DNA of 64,000 nt from Neofusicoccum parvum (GCA_020912385.1 CP087208.1:248001-312000); one strand, 5' to 3'; positions 9,955 through 21,520 are shown, numbered from the stretch's first letter. The notes: a model not told the origin generated them from the sequence alone. Made by a program: numbers and translations.

Positions 9955-11055
9955 ATGCCACCCACCATCATCGACGTCCACACCCACGTCTACCCCCCCT
10001 CCTATATGGATCTCCTCCGCTCTCGCACCACCGTCCCCTACGTGCGCAACTTCCCCGACGCCCCCGACTCCACGCGCCTCATCATCCTGCCGGGCGAGGA
10101 CTCGCCCACCACGCCCAGCACGTCGCGCGGCCGGCCCATCGGCCCGGAGTACTTCGACATCTCGCAGAAGATCGCCTTCATGGACGCCCACAACATCGCC
10201 GCCTCGGTCATCTCGCTCGCCAACCCGTGGCTCGACTTCCTGGACGCCTCTGCCGCCGCCGCCGCCGCCACCGCCATCAACGACGAGGTCGACGCGCTGT
10301 GCGCCCAGCACCCGCGCCGCCTCTACTTCTTCGCGACGCTCCCGCTCTCCAGCTCCGCCGCCGCCGTCGTCGCCGAGATCGCGCGGCTGGCCACGCTCCC
10401 GCACTGCCGCGGCGTCATCATGGGGACGTCCGGGTGCGGCGCCGGGCTGGACGACCCGGCGCTGGACGCGGTGTGGGCGGCGCTGGAGGCCGCGCAGCTG
10501 CTCGTCTTCCTGCACCCGCACTATGGGCTGCCGGCGGCCGTGTACGGGCCGCGCGCCGCCGCCGAGTACGGCCACGTGCTGCCGCTGGCGGTGGGGTTCC
10601 CGGTCGAGACGACCGTCGCCGTCGCGCGCATGCTGCTGGGCGGCGTGTGGGAGCGCGCGCCCCGCCTGCAGGTGCTGGTCGCGCACTCGGGCGGCACGCT
10701 GCCGTTCCTGGCCGGCCGCATCGAGAGCTGCGTCGCGCACGACGCCCACCTGAAGAAGGAGGGGAGGCTGGAGCGCATGCGCAGCCTGTGGGACGTGCTA
10801 AGGACGAACGTGTACCTGGACGCCGTCGTGTACTCGGAGGTCGGGTTGAAGGCGGCGGTTGAGGCGAGCGGCAGGGACAGGCTGATGTTCGGGACCGACC
10901 ATCCGTTCTTCCCGCCGCTGGACCCCGGCGAGACCGAGTGGTTGAGCGTCAAGACGAATTACGCGGCTATCGAGAAGGCGTTCGGTGGAGATGTGGCCGC
11001 CGCGGATGCGGTGTTGGGGGGGAACGCGGCTAGGATATTGAGGCTGGACGTTTAG
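9955..11055 (+). CDS. ACMSD-like amidohydrolase / decarboxylase
   Basis: A single-exon gene of 366 residues whose ATG has a good context (CCACCATGCC). It belongs to the amidohydrolase_2 family that includes 2-amino-3-carboxymuconate-6-semialdehyde decarboxylase and resorcylate or salicylate decarboxylases: metal-dependent TIM-barrel enzymes that remove CO2 from acidic aromatic or semialdehyde substrates. Visible landmarks are the N-terminal metal motif DVHTH (H9, H11), HPHYG (H187), AHSGGTLPF (H244) and FGTDHPFF (D315). All expected zinc ligands are present. The length is slightly over the usual 330-340 because of an alanine-rich loop near residues 97-108. No signal peptide, so probably cytosolic. 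The substrate cannot be told from sequence. No pathway partners adjoin it; the neighbour on the right is a pseudogene. Confidence 0.9.
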   Translation: MPPTIIDVHTHVYPPSYMDLLRSRTTVPYVRNFPDAPDSTRLIILPGEDSPTTPSTSRGRPIGPEYFDISQKIAFMDAHNIAASVISLANPWLDFLDASAAAAAATAINDEVDALCAQHPRRLYFFATLPLSSSAAAVVAEIARLATLPHCRGVIMGTSGCGAGLDDPALDAVWAALEAAQLLVFLHPHYGLPAAVYGPRAAAEYGHVLPLAVGFPVETTVAVARMLLGGVWERAPRLQVLVAHSGGTLPFLAGRIESCVAHDAHLKKEGRLERMRSLWDVLRTNVYLDAVVYSEVGLKAAVEASGRDRLMFGTDHPFFPPLDPGETEWLSVKTNYAAIEKAFGGDVAAADAVLGGNAARILRLDV

Positions 11056-11546
11056 TGGAGGGGCCTGTTGACGATTGTTGGCGGCTGGTGTGGGGTGTGC
11101 TGGGGATGTGGAACCAAAAGAGATTCGAATAGATTCAGAGCTGTTTGTGGAGAGTGTCCTGGTTCTTTTTCTGAGAGCCAGGGAGGATTTGGGAAAAGAA
11201 TAAGCGGGATTCATAAAAACTTTCGGTATGTAGATCTTCGATTTGAGGCACAGGGAAAGATGAAGCATTTTTCGAGGTGAAGAAAAGCAGTTCGGGTTCT
11301 CCCGTAATGAAGAAAGAACAGAATTCTGGTTCAGGAGCAAACATCACTTTCAAAAATTTCAGTCATAAGATGAAGTGAACCAAGAGCTCCAGAAGAGATA
11401 TCACCTTTGTAATATATATGGACGATTTCCGACACTGTCGAGTGGTTCATCATTTGAACAATAGCAAATTGAGGTCTGCCATCAAGCGTGATTCATCGGA
11501 AAGAGGCACTGGCTTGCTATCACTTCCGCAACACTTCGGCACATTC
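11056..11546. other. Intergenic region
   Basis: About 490 bp between the amidohydrolase stop and the truncated end of the FAD oxidase pseudogene. AT-richer, no gene or RNA recognised. Confidence 0.6.
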
Positions 11547-12684
11547 CTACCATTTGCATCGAGATTTGCCAAAAAAAAATAATATAAACAGGAGTAGCGA
11601 AATATGCAAGAACAACGCAGCGGACATAGCGAGCGTGCGGACAACCGCAAAAAGGAGTACGTACAAGAAGCGGAAGAGGTCGGCGGACGTGGCGGGCCAG
11701 CTGGCTTCGCCCGTCACGCCGCCCGACGCGATGCCCGGGATGCGCGAGGCGAGGGCGAGGGCGTCGGAGAAGGTGCCGCGGACGAGGAGCGTGGCGCCTT
11801 GCAGGAAGGCGAGCGTGTAGAGGTCGCGCGGCAGCTGTGGGCCGGCGATGATGGCTTGCCAGGAACCGGCGAGGACGGCCGAAGACGGCGAGGTGATGTT
11901 GCACTGGTACGAGATGATGGGGTTGGAGGGCTCTGGCTTCGTCTGGAACACGAATTCGGTGGCGACGCCGAAGCTCTGGCCCGCGCCTCTCGTCGCCCAG
12001 AACAGGTCGGGGTGTTGGGAGGCGGGGGCGCGCGCGACGATGCCGTTGGCCGGGACGACTTCGACTTCGCGGAGGGCGTCCAGAGTGAGGCCGGCGCGGC
12101 GTGTCACTGGGCTGAAGCCGCCGACTAGTGTATGGCCGCCGATGCCGACGGTGGCGGATGTGCCGTGAGGTATCATGCGTCGGCCGTTGTCGTGTAGTCC
12201 TTCGTTGACGGCTTTGAGGTCGTTAGCGGGCCCGATGGTGGCGATTCCAGTGGCTTGGTCGACTGAGAGCTGGTTCAGGTTCTTCAAGTCAACGGTGACG
12301 GCACCATCTGCACCACTGATGCCTGTGATAAGTCGTCAGTTGGAGAAAAGGGGGATGAGTGGACGGGAAAACTCACATTTGTTGACATAATCATGTCCAC
12401 CGCTCCTCGCCTTGACTTTTAGGTTGTTTTGCGAGGCGCACTTGACAATATAACCGCCGTGGGAGTATAGGGATACTGGCGGTTGTAGGGCTTGACGTCT
12501 TGAGTACGGAAATTCTCCTCGGAAGGGAACTGAGCTCGAGCAGCATCTCCTTCAACGGCTTTGGTAAGACAGGCCTGCAGCGCAGCGTTGTTGTCGGTGC
12601 TCTGGGGGAAGCTGTGGCTAGCAGGCTATTCCCCGAGAGCAAGCCCCCAAGGGCCAGAGAATGGGTGATGAGAGAACGGACCAT
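11547..12684 (-). pseudogene. Broken AA7-type FAD-linked oligosaccharide oxidase
   Basis: Remnant of a secreted berberine-bridge-like FAD oxidase (PCMH-type domain, as in glucooligosaccharide oxidases). The N-terminus has a signal peptide (MVRSLITHSLALGGLLSG), then the frame shifts at a C run (12604-12608). A second shift with an apparent loss of about a dozen residues falls between PYNRQYPYTP and IVKCASQNN near 12460. RSGGHDY, the flavin-attachment region, follows, and then an intact intron (GTGAGT near 12376, CAG near 12323). The second exon keeps the FAD-domain phrases HGTSATVGIGGH, LDALREVEVV, PDLFWATRGAGQSFGVATEF. The product ends after about 245 further residues in a hydrophobic tail, so the substrate domain and the berberine-like C-terminus are missing. 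Sequencing indels could explain the frameshifts but not the lost end. Confidence 0.8.
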
Positions 12685-13689
12685 GTTGATGCGGTGCCAA
12701 AGAGTAGAGCATTGAGGGGTGGAGTGGTGAAGTGATTATTTTGATGCTGAATTCACAAAGGTGTCCTCGGTTGCTTAAATACGTTTATCATGAACAACTC
12801 GACGCTTTCCAGCTTCACCGTTTACCGACATACTCTTCTAGAGTACAGCGGAGCTCGGAGCAAATGTAGCAGTCAGTCTTGCTGCGGTGCACAGGTCGGC
12901 CGAGGCTATGGTGGTGTTGGAGTGTGGGCTGCCTGGAGCTAAGCTCTCGTGCACTGCCATTTCGGGCAGGCTGCAGTCGAAAAGAGAGGGCACCAAAGTA
13001 GGAATGCGTGGCTGTTAGGAATACGCTAGCTGAATTGGCGCCGAGTTTGGCATCTTGGTGCCGGATTTCGGATGGGGGGAGTCGAAAAAGGTCCGTAGGA
13101 GGGAAGCAACGGATGATCGACGGGTGCGGCGAAAATGGAGGCTCAACTTTCGGTGGCGGAGGGGTCCGGATCAGCTCAGGGGAGCATGCGGCCCGGGCGT
13201 AGAGGCGCAGAAACATGAGAATTAACGTGTAGATGGACCCTGGAAATGGTCATCGCGCACTCTCCGAGGTCCGGATTGGCGGCCTGCCGGGTGACGTGAC
13301 TGCATGTGCAAGCACTAGGCGCACGCTTGGTGGCTTTGTACTCTGGCCCACCGAGAAGACTGACGAGACGCGAAGGAGGGAGAGATAGAGATAGAGATGA
13401 CTGGAGACATCGAGAAGCGTGGTGTTGAAGTGTCGCGGGAGGAAGGATCCGCCGAGTCGCACGCCAAATCAGGCACTACAGCTCCCTTAACGTCAAGATT
13501 TGCATGCAGACTTCAGCCTCACTCGCGACACATCCCAAACCGAGGGAGCTGCTCCCACCAGAATCAGAAAGCCAAGCCAAATCGGATACATCCACGCTGC
13601 TTTTATTTACACGTCACTGAAGGAGGTCACCACCGTCACAAAAAAAAAAGCCTAGGCTAGACAAAAAGAAACTCCAACACCCCTCCTCT
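12685..13689. other. Intergenic region
   Basis: About 1 kb. Short open frames (for example 13397-13660 and 12815-13216) have no family features, and no RNA gene was recognised. Confidence 0.6.
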
Positions 13690-15167
13690 TCAGTCAAGCA
13701 CACGATGCATCAGCGCCCGGTTGGCTCCAATAAATCGAAGGTACAGCTCTTTCTTCTGCGCCAAGAACATGTCCGCCTGGAACGAAATGCCGTATACGTT
13801 GAGCAAAGTCGAAATCGAATCATCTACTCCACACGTCAGCATCGACCAGACCACCAGGCACAGCGGCAACCTACGGTCCAAATTCCTGATCCCAGCCCCA
13901 TTCAGCGGCACATCCCACGGCACAGCCTCAACGCCCGTCTCCCGCTGCAGCGCGCGCGGCAGCGCCTCGAGCCGCTCCTCCATCTCCGCGACCCCAAAGT
14001 TCCTGCCGCGCTTCTCCTGCCTCCGCCTGCGCCCCAGTCAGCCACACATCCCGCGCCCAGCAACAAGGAAAAAAGAAAAGCGAAGTCAACATACCGTTCC
14101 AGCTCCCCCCCGCCCCCGCCCCCGCTCTCCCGCCCCACCAGCTCGCTCAACCCATCGCACTCCCGCCGCATCCGCTCCACGTGCCCCTGCATCCCGACCG
14201 CCAGCGCCGACCGCGCCTCCTCGCCTCCGGTATCCGCATTCCCGCCTTGCCCTTGCGTGCTCTGCGCCCCCGCCGGCGCGGACGTCGGGCCCCGCCTCGC
14301 CGCCGCCGCTGCGTTGTTGCGCATCCCGTACGGGTGCTGCCTGTTCGCGCCGCCGCTGCTGCTGCCGCCTCGTCGGTGGTGCTGCACGGGGTGCGGGGGC
14401 GGGTGTGTGACGGCGGGCGGGAAGGGGTGGCGGGGCCCGCGGGGCGAGCCGAGGTAGTGGCCGGTGGCGCGGTGGAAGGTCATCTGCGGGTGTTGGGGGG
14501 GTTGGTGTGGTTGTTGGGGGGGAGGTGGCGGCGGGTGGTGCGGGTGCGGGTGTGGCGGGCCGACTTGTTCGGGGGGTTGGGAGTGGGCGCGGGTGAGGGG
14601 GTGGGGGGTGTGTTGGATGGGGATGGGGGCGTGGTGGGTGTGGGTGTGGGGATGGGGATGGGGATGGGGATGGGGTTGTGGGTGTGGGTGTGGGTGTGAA
14701 GCGTCGGTTGATGGGATGGAGGTGAGAAGCTCGAGCGGTTCGTTGAGGGTGCTGGGGGTGCTGGCGGGGCTGGGGTGGGGGTCGGTGAAGGCGTGGTAGA
14801 GGCGGTGGTGTTGCGGTGGGAGGGTGGCGGTTGGAGGGCAGGAGAGGGCGGAGAGATTGTCGTCGGAGAAGAGCGGGAAGTCTGTTTGGAAGGGGGATTG
14901 TAAGGGCGATTCCGTATCGCTGAGCGCGGATGGGTTGACGGTGTCGAATGGTGGAGGTGTCGCGCAGTTGGCTACCAGGATGGCACTGAGTTCCTGCTCG
15001 CTCAGGTTGCTGAAGTCCGATTGCGATTGCTGCTGGTGTACTTGGGGGGAGGCTTGCTCTGAGAAGAGGTCGTCAAAGTCGGTCGTTCCATCGTTGGCAC
15101 AGCTCTGGTCGACGCTCATTGCTGGAATAGCGGCCATCGGGGCCTCGCACATGGCCTCCTCCATCAT
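13690..15167 (-). CDS. His/Pro-rich protein of unknown function, two exons
   Basis: Model: exon 15167-14095, intron 14094-14027 (68 bp, GTATGT donor, GGCTGACTG branch site, CAG acceptor), exon 14026-13690. Joining gives ELERRRQEKRGRNFGVAEMEERL in one frame and about 469 residues in total. The N-terminal part is acidic and glutamine-rich (FDDLFSEQ, FSNLSEQELSAIL). A long disordered segment follows with His-Pro repeats (HPHPHPQPHPHPHPHPH) encoded by a GGGATG/GGTGTG microsatellite at 14630-14700. The folded-looking part is the C-terminal 110 residues, which are helical, with WSMLTCGVDDSISTLLNVYGISF and KKELYLRFIGANRALMHRVLD. The acidic/Gln-rich start suggests a nuclear regulator, but there is no recognisable DNA-binding domain. 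Confidence 0.75.
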
Positions 15168-16065
15168 GACTTTCGAGCTGCCTCTGTACCCAGTCTCCAG
15201 ATAGACGAGAAAAAGTGAATCAGTTCAATGAGTTGGTGACAAGGTGGATCAGACAACAAGGGCAATTGTTCGAGTGAAGGCGAAAAGGTGGTTGTAACGC
15301 AAGAGTAGCATGGCAAACGTGGACGGGTAAGAAATATGAGTTGGCCATTCTTTGTTCAAACCGGCGTCCGCCATATTGCATGCCCAAGCTCGAGACAAAC
15401 GGGCTGGTTTTCCTTCTCGGCGTATTGACGAGCCCGGATTGTGAGCTGGATGGCCGGAACTTGACCGGTCAATGTTCTGTCTCGGATAGTTGCAGCGTCT
15501 CGATTTTCTTTTCGTTTGTCTCTCCCCTGGCATGACAATCAACAAGAGAAGAAACGTTCGGGTGTAGGGTGAACGGCCATTGCAGCAGCGTGAAGACTGA
15601 AACGGTATCTTGGATGAGGAGCCGAGTGGCGTAGTGTGGCGGCCAAGTTCGATGGCTCGGAGTGACTGCCCTTTGTACATAGCACCCCCGAACTAATGCA
15701 GGGGTGTCATGCAGGCCGGCAACGTGCAGTGACAGCGCGCCAACCTCATGCCTTGCCACTGCGGACCATGCAAGAAATGTACCACGCCTGCACCCATAAC
15801 CCGTTCGCTCATTCACAGTGAACGATCTCGTGTGATTGGACACTTCGCAAGAAGACAATTGGCATGATTGACCGGTCATCAATAGATGTATATTTGCGCA
15901 ATCTACCAAGCTATATACAAAAGCCTGTACTGATTATCCCGTCCAAGGCATCAGCAAATAGAAGAAAGTCATAAGGGAGGCGGTTTTGCGCTCAGGAGTG
16001 CCGATTGATGTGGCACGAGCTTCTTGGCGTGTGGCTTGCAGCCTAGATGCCGACGAGCGATGCGC
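15168..16065. other. Intergenic region
   Basis: About 0.9 kb holding the upstream region of the His/Pro-rich gene and the 3' flank of the deuterolysin gene. Several unlinked short frames, none supported. Confidence 0.6.
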
Positions 16066-17293
16066 TTAGCAGCCAGCGTAGATGGCTATAGTTATCCGTC
16101 AGTAAAAGTGGATCATGGAACGAAAGGGGAGTGTTTGAGACGTACCGTTGGAGTACAGCGCATAGGTATCGGCGTTGTTGAGAGCCTGGCTGGCAGAGAG
16201 CGCAGTAGCAGCGCTGTAGCCGTAGCCAAGGTCGTCAGTGCCCTTGATCTGGGTAAGGTGGGTAACCTCGTGCAGGGTGGTGGTGGCCTGGTCCTGGCTG
16301 TGGCAAGAGCTGGTGAGAGCGGGAAGAGCGCTGTAGTAGAGCGGGCAGTTGACCATGATGGCCTGCGACGGGATGGTGTAGGCCAGAACGTTGCTCTCGC
16401 AGTAGCCGTAGACGTCGGTGCAGTAGTAGTCAGAGGCGCCAGAGGTGGTGCTGCCGCACTCGGAGGCGACCTTGGAGAAGGTGGCGGCGACGGCGCTGCG
16501 GGTGCTGGAAGAGGTGGTCTTGAAGTACTCGGAGAACTTGCTGGCGGAGCCACCGGCGGCAGCAGAGGAGGCGGCAAGGGCAAGGCTGCGGCAGTTGGTG
16601 AGAGCAGTGCGAGTAGCAGTGCCACGGGTGCTGGTGCAGTCAGACTGCAGGGCAGCGCGCTTGGTGAAGCCACGGCGGACCTTCTCGGCCTCGGCACCGT
16701 TGACGGTGGCGCTGAGCTTGTTGCTCACGTAGGACAGAGCACCGGCAAGCTCGGTGGAGTCGGCCTCAGCGTAGGGAATGGCACCCTGCGAGAGGATGTC
16801 GAAGGCACCACCGGTGGCCAGGTCGTGCATCTGGGCGACGTCGAAGGTGACCTCGACAGTCTCGCCAGCAGCGATGGCCTGGAAGGCATCCTCGGTCAGA
16901 CCGCTGGTCACGGTGCGGAGGCGGACACCCTCGAAGCCGACGCGGGACTCTGGATGGTGTTAGTTTCATGTGAACGGATCTCGGGACGGATCTGAGGCTT
17001 AATGGGAAGAGCCGCGCGCCAATGCCGGAAGACCGGGCCTGGTGTTTCAAGTAGAGGTACGTACCAGCAGAGTAGATCTCGACCTTCTCGACCGCAGCAG
17101 TGTCCAAGAAGGAACCGGTCTTGTAGAGCTTGAGGTCGGAGGCACCGGTGTTGGTGACGGAAGCCTTGACCTCAGTGTTGCCGACCATCTCAAGCTTGAC
17201 GTCCAGAGGGGAGTCACGCTTGTTCAGGTTGAGGGAGACGGCGCTGGCGGCGGTGGCCAGGGCGGCGATGGAAAGACCAGTGAAGAACTTCAT
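16066..17293 (-). CDS. Secreted deuterolysin (M35 metalloprotease)
   Basis: Model: exons 17293-17065, 16949-16146 and 16085-16066; introns of 115 bp (GTACGT...CAG) and 60 bp (GTACGT...TAG); 350 residues. The last exon encodes only IYAGC plus part of an alanine codon, and completes the usual deuterolysin C-terminus. A signal peptide (MKFFTGLSIAALATAASA) is followed by a propeptide ending at the dibasic K173-R174, a likely Kex2 site. The catalytic domain has HEVTH (H303, E304, H307) and the aspzincin third-ligand motif GTDDLGYGY, with six or more cysteines as in neutral protease II. It is a zinc endopeptidase acting outside the cell on small basic proteins. A TATA-like element lies about 110 bp upstream of the ATG. 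Confidence 0.95.
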
Positions 17294-19753
17294 GTTGGAC
17301 AGTGATTGAGTGGATGGGCGGAGGAGTGGACGAGGCTCTTGCTGATTGATCTGGGCTGCTGGATGCTGCTGATGGAGTGTTCTCGGCGGGGAAACAACAT
17401 CGCTTTATAGTGGTCGTGAAGTGGTCGCTGGGCAGAGACGGCATGCCTGTGTCCTGATCAGGCGTCTTGGCCGCAAAGGGAGCCAAGCGCAAAACAGAAG
17501 GAAGAAGGGCATGTGTGGGACGATCACAGCGGCAAGATAGCAGCTGCAGAGCAGACAGAGCAACCACGGTGTGGGGAGAGGCCGGATCGGACCCATGGCA
17601 TGGAGCGGGGATCTTGACCATCGCCGGCCTTAATCTCCATGCATGGAATGACTGGCGGGTGCTACAGCCAAGCAGCCACGGCCGGCGTAAACAGGGCGGC
17701 GGCATTCGACATGACAAACACCACGCGCCCGACGTCTTGACTGCTCTCGACGGGGTCGGCGCCAGGGCTCGCATGGGCAGCAACTTGGCGGTGGCGGGCC
17801 TTCTTTGCCCTTGGCTCTGAATTGGCACGCTCAAGAGTGCTCAAGACTTCTTGGAGAGCGCTCAGCATCTCGTACAGATTAGCGACGGGCTGGAGGTGCA
17901 TTGGGCGTAGCCGGTGCGCGACGACACATACGGCGTAGATCGTGGGCCTCGACAGAGCAGGCGCTGGGGCAGCGGGCGGGCGAGGTGGTGTGCAGGGCCC
18001 GTCAAGGGCTGACATAACAGCATGACACGGCCAACCAGAGCGCGTGGTGCGGTGTAGCAGCCGGCCGATAAGAGCAGGCTCCCCGGCGGCAGCGAGGGAC
18101 AGAATGCACCGGCAGCAGGGCCGCGATGGACGAGGCCATTGCTTGTTCAGGCAGGAGAGAGGGTCCAGGTAGGGCGCCGGGGCGGTTGGCCAGTGGTGGT
18201 AGAGGACTGGAGGCTTGGCAGGCGGCAGTGCGGACAGCGGACGGGGCCTGGGGCGCGATGGTTGGGCGGAGGGCAGACGAAGCCTTGTCGGCAGCTGCAG
18301 CCGAAGCTTGGCCGCAGACACGAGCAGGCGCGACTGGCTGCCCCTCTCCCTCTCGGGCCTCCCGCACGCGTGAGCTGTTCCACCACCGCCCGAGCAACAC
18401 CGCTCTATCGCGACCTCTGCGAGTACGACCGCCGCCCGCGAGCGCCGCCCGCGCCACTGCCGCTCGTTGCCGTGTGCAGCGCCCTCACCCCGTCGACCGC
18501 CTGCCCGAAATCGCGGCCGCGCGAGCCACTCACCTCAGGCTGCAGGAACAACAGCACCTCATGCAATCTATTGCACTTATCCGCGCGCGAATCACCGCCG
18601 CCGTCCGCAGGCCAAGCGCTGGAGCGCCGTCTTGGCGGCTTGGCCGCGATACAGTCGACTGGCGCGAACCGCTTTCTGCCTGCTGACCCGGCCCCGAAAG
18701 GCAGCTCCCAAGAGGGCACTCCGCCCGCAACATGTTTCAGCCCGTGACATCGTGTTTCTCGCTTTGCGGGAACCGCGCTCCGTACGAGGCCTCTCATGCG
18801 CGCCGTCGGCCCTGTCCGACGCGCCCACGCCCAGTTGCGCCGGACGCATGCCTGCTCGCCGCCCGTTCGCCACTCACCTTCTCCTTCCATCGCGACCCGG
18901 GACGCACGAGCCTCACCTTATTGCTATTGGAAAAGAAGCATACCGCTGGTGCTTATTTTCGGCCGCCCATACCTGCTTGATTTGCCTGTACCTGCGTCAT
19001 TTCGCAGCTCGCTTCCACCCGCATCCACATCTTATCTCCACGACACTCCCAGCCCCTCCCCTCCCTGCTGCGTTGTCTTGGCGCCGAGACTCCCCGACAG
19101 ATGGTCCGCCAGCATTATCAGCCCCGCCTTGCCCGCAGCTGTCACATCGCGTAGGAGGATTACCCCAGAAGGCTTGTTAGCGCCACTGCTCCAGTCCCAA
19201 GACCAGGAGATAGCTCCCCGAATAGCTAGCTGCACGCCATACCTCCCTGTTAACCAGGCCCAGAACCCAGAAGCTTGTCTGCCCGTCGAAGCTCACGGAA
19301 TACACGGCAGCGCTTCCACCGCCGACCTTCTAGCTTCAAAAACTCGCCTGTCAACCGTTGCAGCCGCGGCAAATAGGAACTCCCCGAACACGAATAATCT
19401 CGATTGCCAGTGGATATGCTCCGCCTGCTAACAGCTATCACCACTCGTCCAGCCTAACTTGGAAGCTGTTTAGTAGCCCCATCCCGCGCCGCCAAAGCGA
19501 ACTATCAGTTGAGACAACTCAGTCCTGCACGGACTCGACAGACAACCGCCAGACCTCGGAGACCACCGCCTCTCGCCTCGGACTTTAGGCCCTCGTGAAG
19601 CTAGAGACCAAGGCAACAGGAAAGCCCGCCAACGATCTTGCCGCCACACATCGTGACGGGTATCTGGGCATCCCCAACGCAACACCTCAATCCCGCACCT
19701 TCAATCTCCTCAGCACAACCACCCTCACCAAAACCAACAACTCGCGCATCCAC
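17294..19753. other. Long intergenic region
   Basis: About 2.5 kb, GC-rich between 17900 and 18900. Long overlapping open frames occur on both strands there, but they show no domain, splice or compositional support and are best explained by GC content. No tRNA or other RNA recognised. Confidence 0.55.
17404..17409 (-). promoter_or_regulatory. TATA-like element of deuterolysin gene
   Basis: TATAAA on the minus strand about 110 bp before the start codon at 17293, a position suited to the core promoter. Confidence 0.45.
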
Positions 19754-20362
19754 ATGGGCATCCTGAGCAACCGTCCAACCCTCACCGCCCTCCTCACTCT
19801 CCTCGCCATCACCGGCCTCTTCTACTACACCAGCTGCGCCTCGCCCGCCTCCCCCCTCCAAGCCACCATCTTCGAGCCCGAGATGCCGCCCGCCCAGCCG
19901 CACCCCTCGCACCTGGCGCTCTCCGTCCGGCAGACAGCCACGTCGCCGCCAACCCTCGCCCTCGCCCTCACAAACACCCACCCCGCCTCCCCCCTCACCC
20001 TCCTCGTCTGGGACTCGCCCCTCGACCCCCTCGCCCTCCAGCTCGGCCTCGTCGAAATCACGCCTGCTGGTGCACCCGCCCCGCTGCCCCTGCCGTCCAT
20101 CAAGGTCAGCCGCTTGCTGCCGCCGGGGGAGGACGCGCTGGTCACGCTGGCGCCGGGCGAGGTGCGCGAGCGCGAGTTGGTGCTGCGGGAGCCGGTGGTG
20201 CCGTGGAAGGAGGTGCGGGGCGGGAAGGCGAGGGTGGTGGTGAGGGGGCGGTGGAGGGCGGTTTGGGCGGGGGAGGGGGTGGCGAGGGAGGCGGTGGAGG
20301 GGATGGAGGGGGCGATGGAGGGGGAGTGGGAGGGGGAGGTTGAGGTGGTGGTGGAGGGGTGA
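19754..20362 (+). CDS. Small signal-anchored protein of unknown function
   Basis: A single-exon gene of 202 residues. I chose the ATG at 19754 because it begins a clear hydrophobic leader (MGILSNRPTL followed by a leucine-rich stretch to about residue 28); the frame is open further upstream without a signal. The soluble part looks like a single beta-sandwich: LALALTNTHPASPLTLLVWDSP, PSIKVSRLLPPGEDALVTLAP, and a Gly/Glu-rich strand-forming end. Similar short fungal proteins are common and uncharacterised. The layout faintly recalls the N-terminal beta domain of M35 proteases, but no catalytic residues exist. Codon use turns very G-rich at the 3' end. Likely secreted or membrane-anchored. Confidence 0.65.
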   Translation: MGILSNRPTLTALLTLLAITGLFYYTSCASPASPLQATIFEPEMPPAQPHPSHLALSVRQTATSPPTLALALTNTHPASPLTLLVWDSPLDPLALQLGLVEITPAGAPAPLPLPSIKVSRLLPPGEDALVTLAPGEVRERELVLREPVVPWKEVRGGKARVVVRGRWRAVWAGEGVAREAVEGMEGAMEGEWEGEVEVVVEG

Positions 20363-21400
20363 GTTGAGCTGGAGGGGTTGGGGCTTGGATCGGAGGATTC
20401 GGGGGATCGCTCGTTTATGGTGTGTTGGAGTGTATGTAGCATCACGTTGTAAACCAAGTCAATCGCTTTGCGTCCAGACCAGCTGCCGTTGTCCGTGTGC
20501 TCGAGCATCGAAGTTGCGCAACACTTTTGTCGTCGTTCACGGCTTGTGAAAACATAGTTACGCCAAGGCACGCCCGGATCTTTCGCGCTGCGCCTAGAAA
20601 ACCAGCCGCGGCTTGTTTTCGCTGGGCGCCAACTGCGCCGAGAGGAAACAAGAGTTATACGATGCGAGGGCTGGTCTATAGGGTCTTGGGAGGTGGTGGG
20701 GCGGATGTGGGATGCGGCAGGATCGAAGGATTATCTTCCGACGCGCAGCTGCAGGTCCCGTTTTTGGACACGGGACTGAAAAGGGCGAAGCGAGGATGGA
20801 GTGTTGTTTAGGTTGTTAGGGAGGGGAGAACGAGGTCGACTGCGCTTTTGTGTGCAATGGAAGCTGGAGATGGTATCATCGGTTCTGTTGATGGCGCACT
20901 CTGGTGTGCGATGTGTGCGGACGGAGCAATCAAAGTCTCGTCTATGTGATCCAAATAGCCAGCCAACCGAGATGATTGTACTGATGTAGAGATAGCAACT
21001 TTCCAGTCTGCGGTTGGTCCACCTGGCATTCTTTCCTGTTGACTGGACTTCGTACATTTAATTGCTTGCCGTGCTGTCCCGCTATTCGAAGGCATGATGC
21101 GGCCACTTCATTCTAAAGGATTGTATTCTACGACCTGACTTCAGCAGCTATATGACATGAAGCAAGTTTCTCCAGGCTTTTCTTAGTCCAGATCAGCAGT
21201 ACATTCTCGCTACATTGTAACGCTGGGAAGAATAAAAGAAGACGTGCAGGATGCACTTCACACACTGCTTCACCCTCATCAACCCTAAGTATGTACTTCA
21301 AGCCTCCACAGGCAAGCCACTACCTGTGCCCAACATTCCGTCGACCATGCAATCAAAAGCAAAAAGAATGATGGAGACCCATCGGAGGCTCGGTCTAATG
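20363..21400. other. Intergenic region
   Basis: About 1 kb between the small anchored protein and the tRNA; no gene recognised. Confidence 0.6.
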
Positions 21401-21520
21401 CGACACAGACAAGATTCGAACTTGCGCGGCCGAAGCCATGTGATATCTAGTAACACTCTCATAATGGCAGCATCAGAGAGGCATTCGAGTCACACCCATT
21501 AACCACTCTGGCACTGTGCC
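21401..21520 (-). tRNA. tRNA-Ser(CGA) with a 39-nt intron
   Basis: The acceptor stem pairs GGCACAG (21520-21514) with CTGTGTC (21408-21402), with one G-U, and the discriminator base is G. The A box reads TGCCAGAGTGG and the B box GTTCGAATC. The anticodon stem TGTGA/TCACA encloses the loop CTCGAAA with anticodon CGA at 21487-21485. An intron (21483-21445) follows the base after the anticodon, at the canonical site. A variable arm (GGC-TTCG-GCC) makes it type II, as for serine tRNAs. It decodes UCG. Yeast tRNA-Ser(CGA) also carries an intron. Confidence 0.93.

Noticed and set aside
13397..13660. 87-codon plus-strand open frame
   Set aside because: No recognisable composition, domain or context; it lies in an intergenic interval between minus-strand genes.
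17900..18900. Several long overlapping open frames on both strands
   Set aside because: They overlap in GC-rich DNA, show no domain, signal or splice-supported structure, and none is preferred over its shadows.
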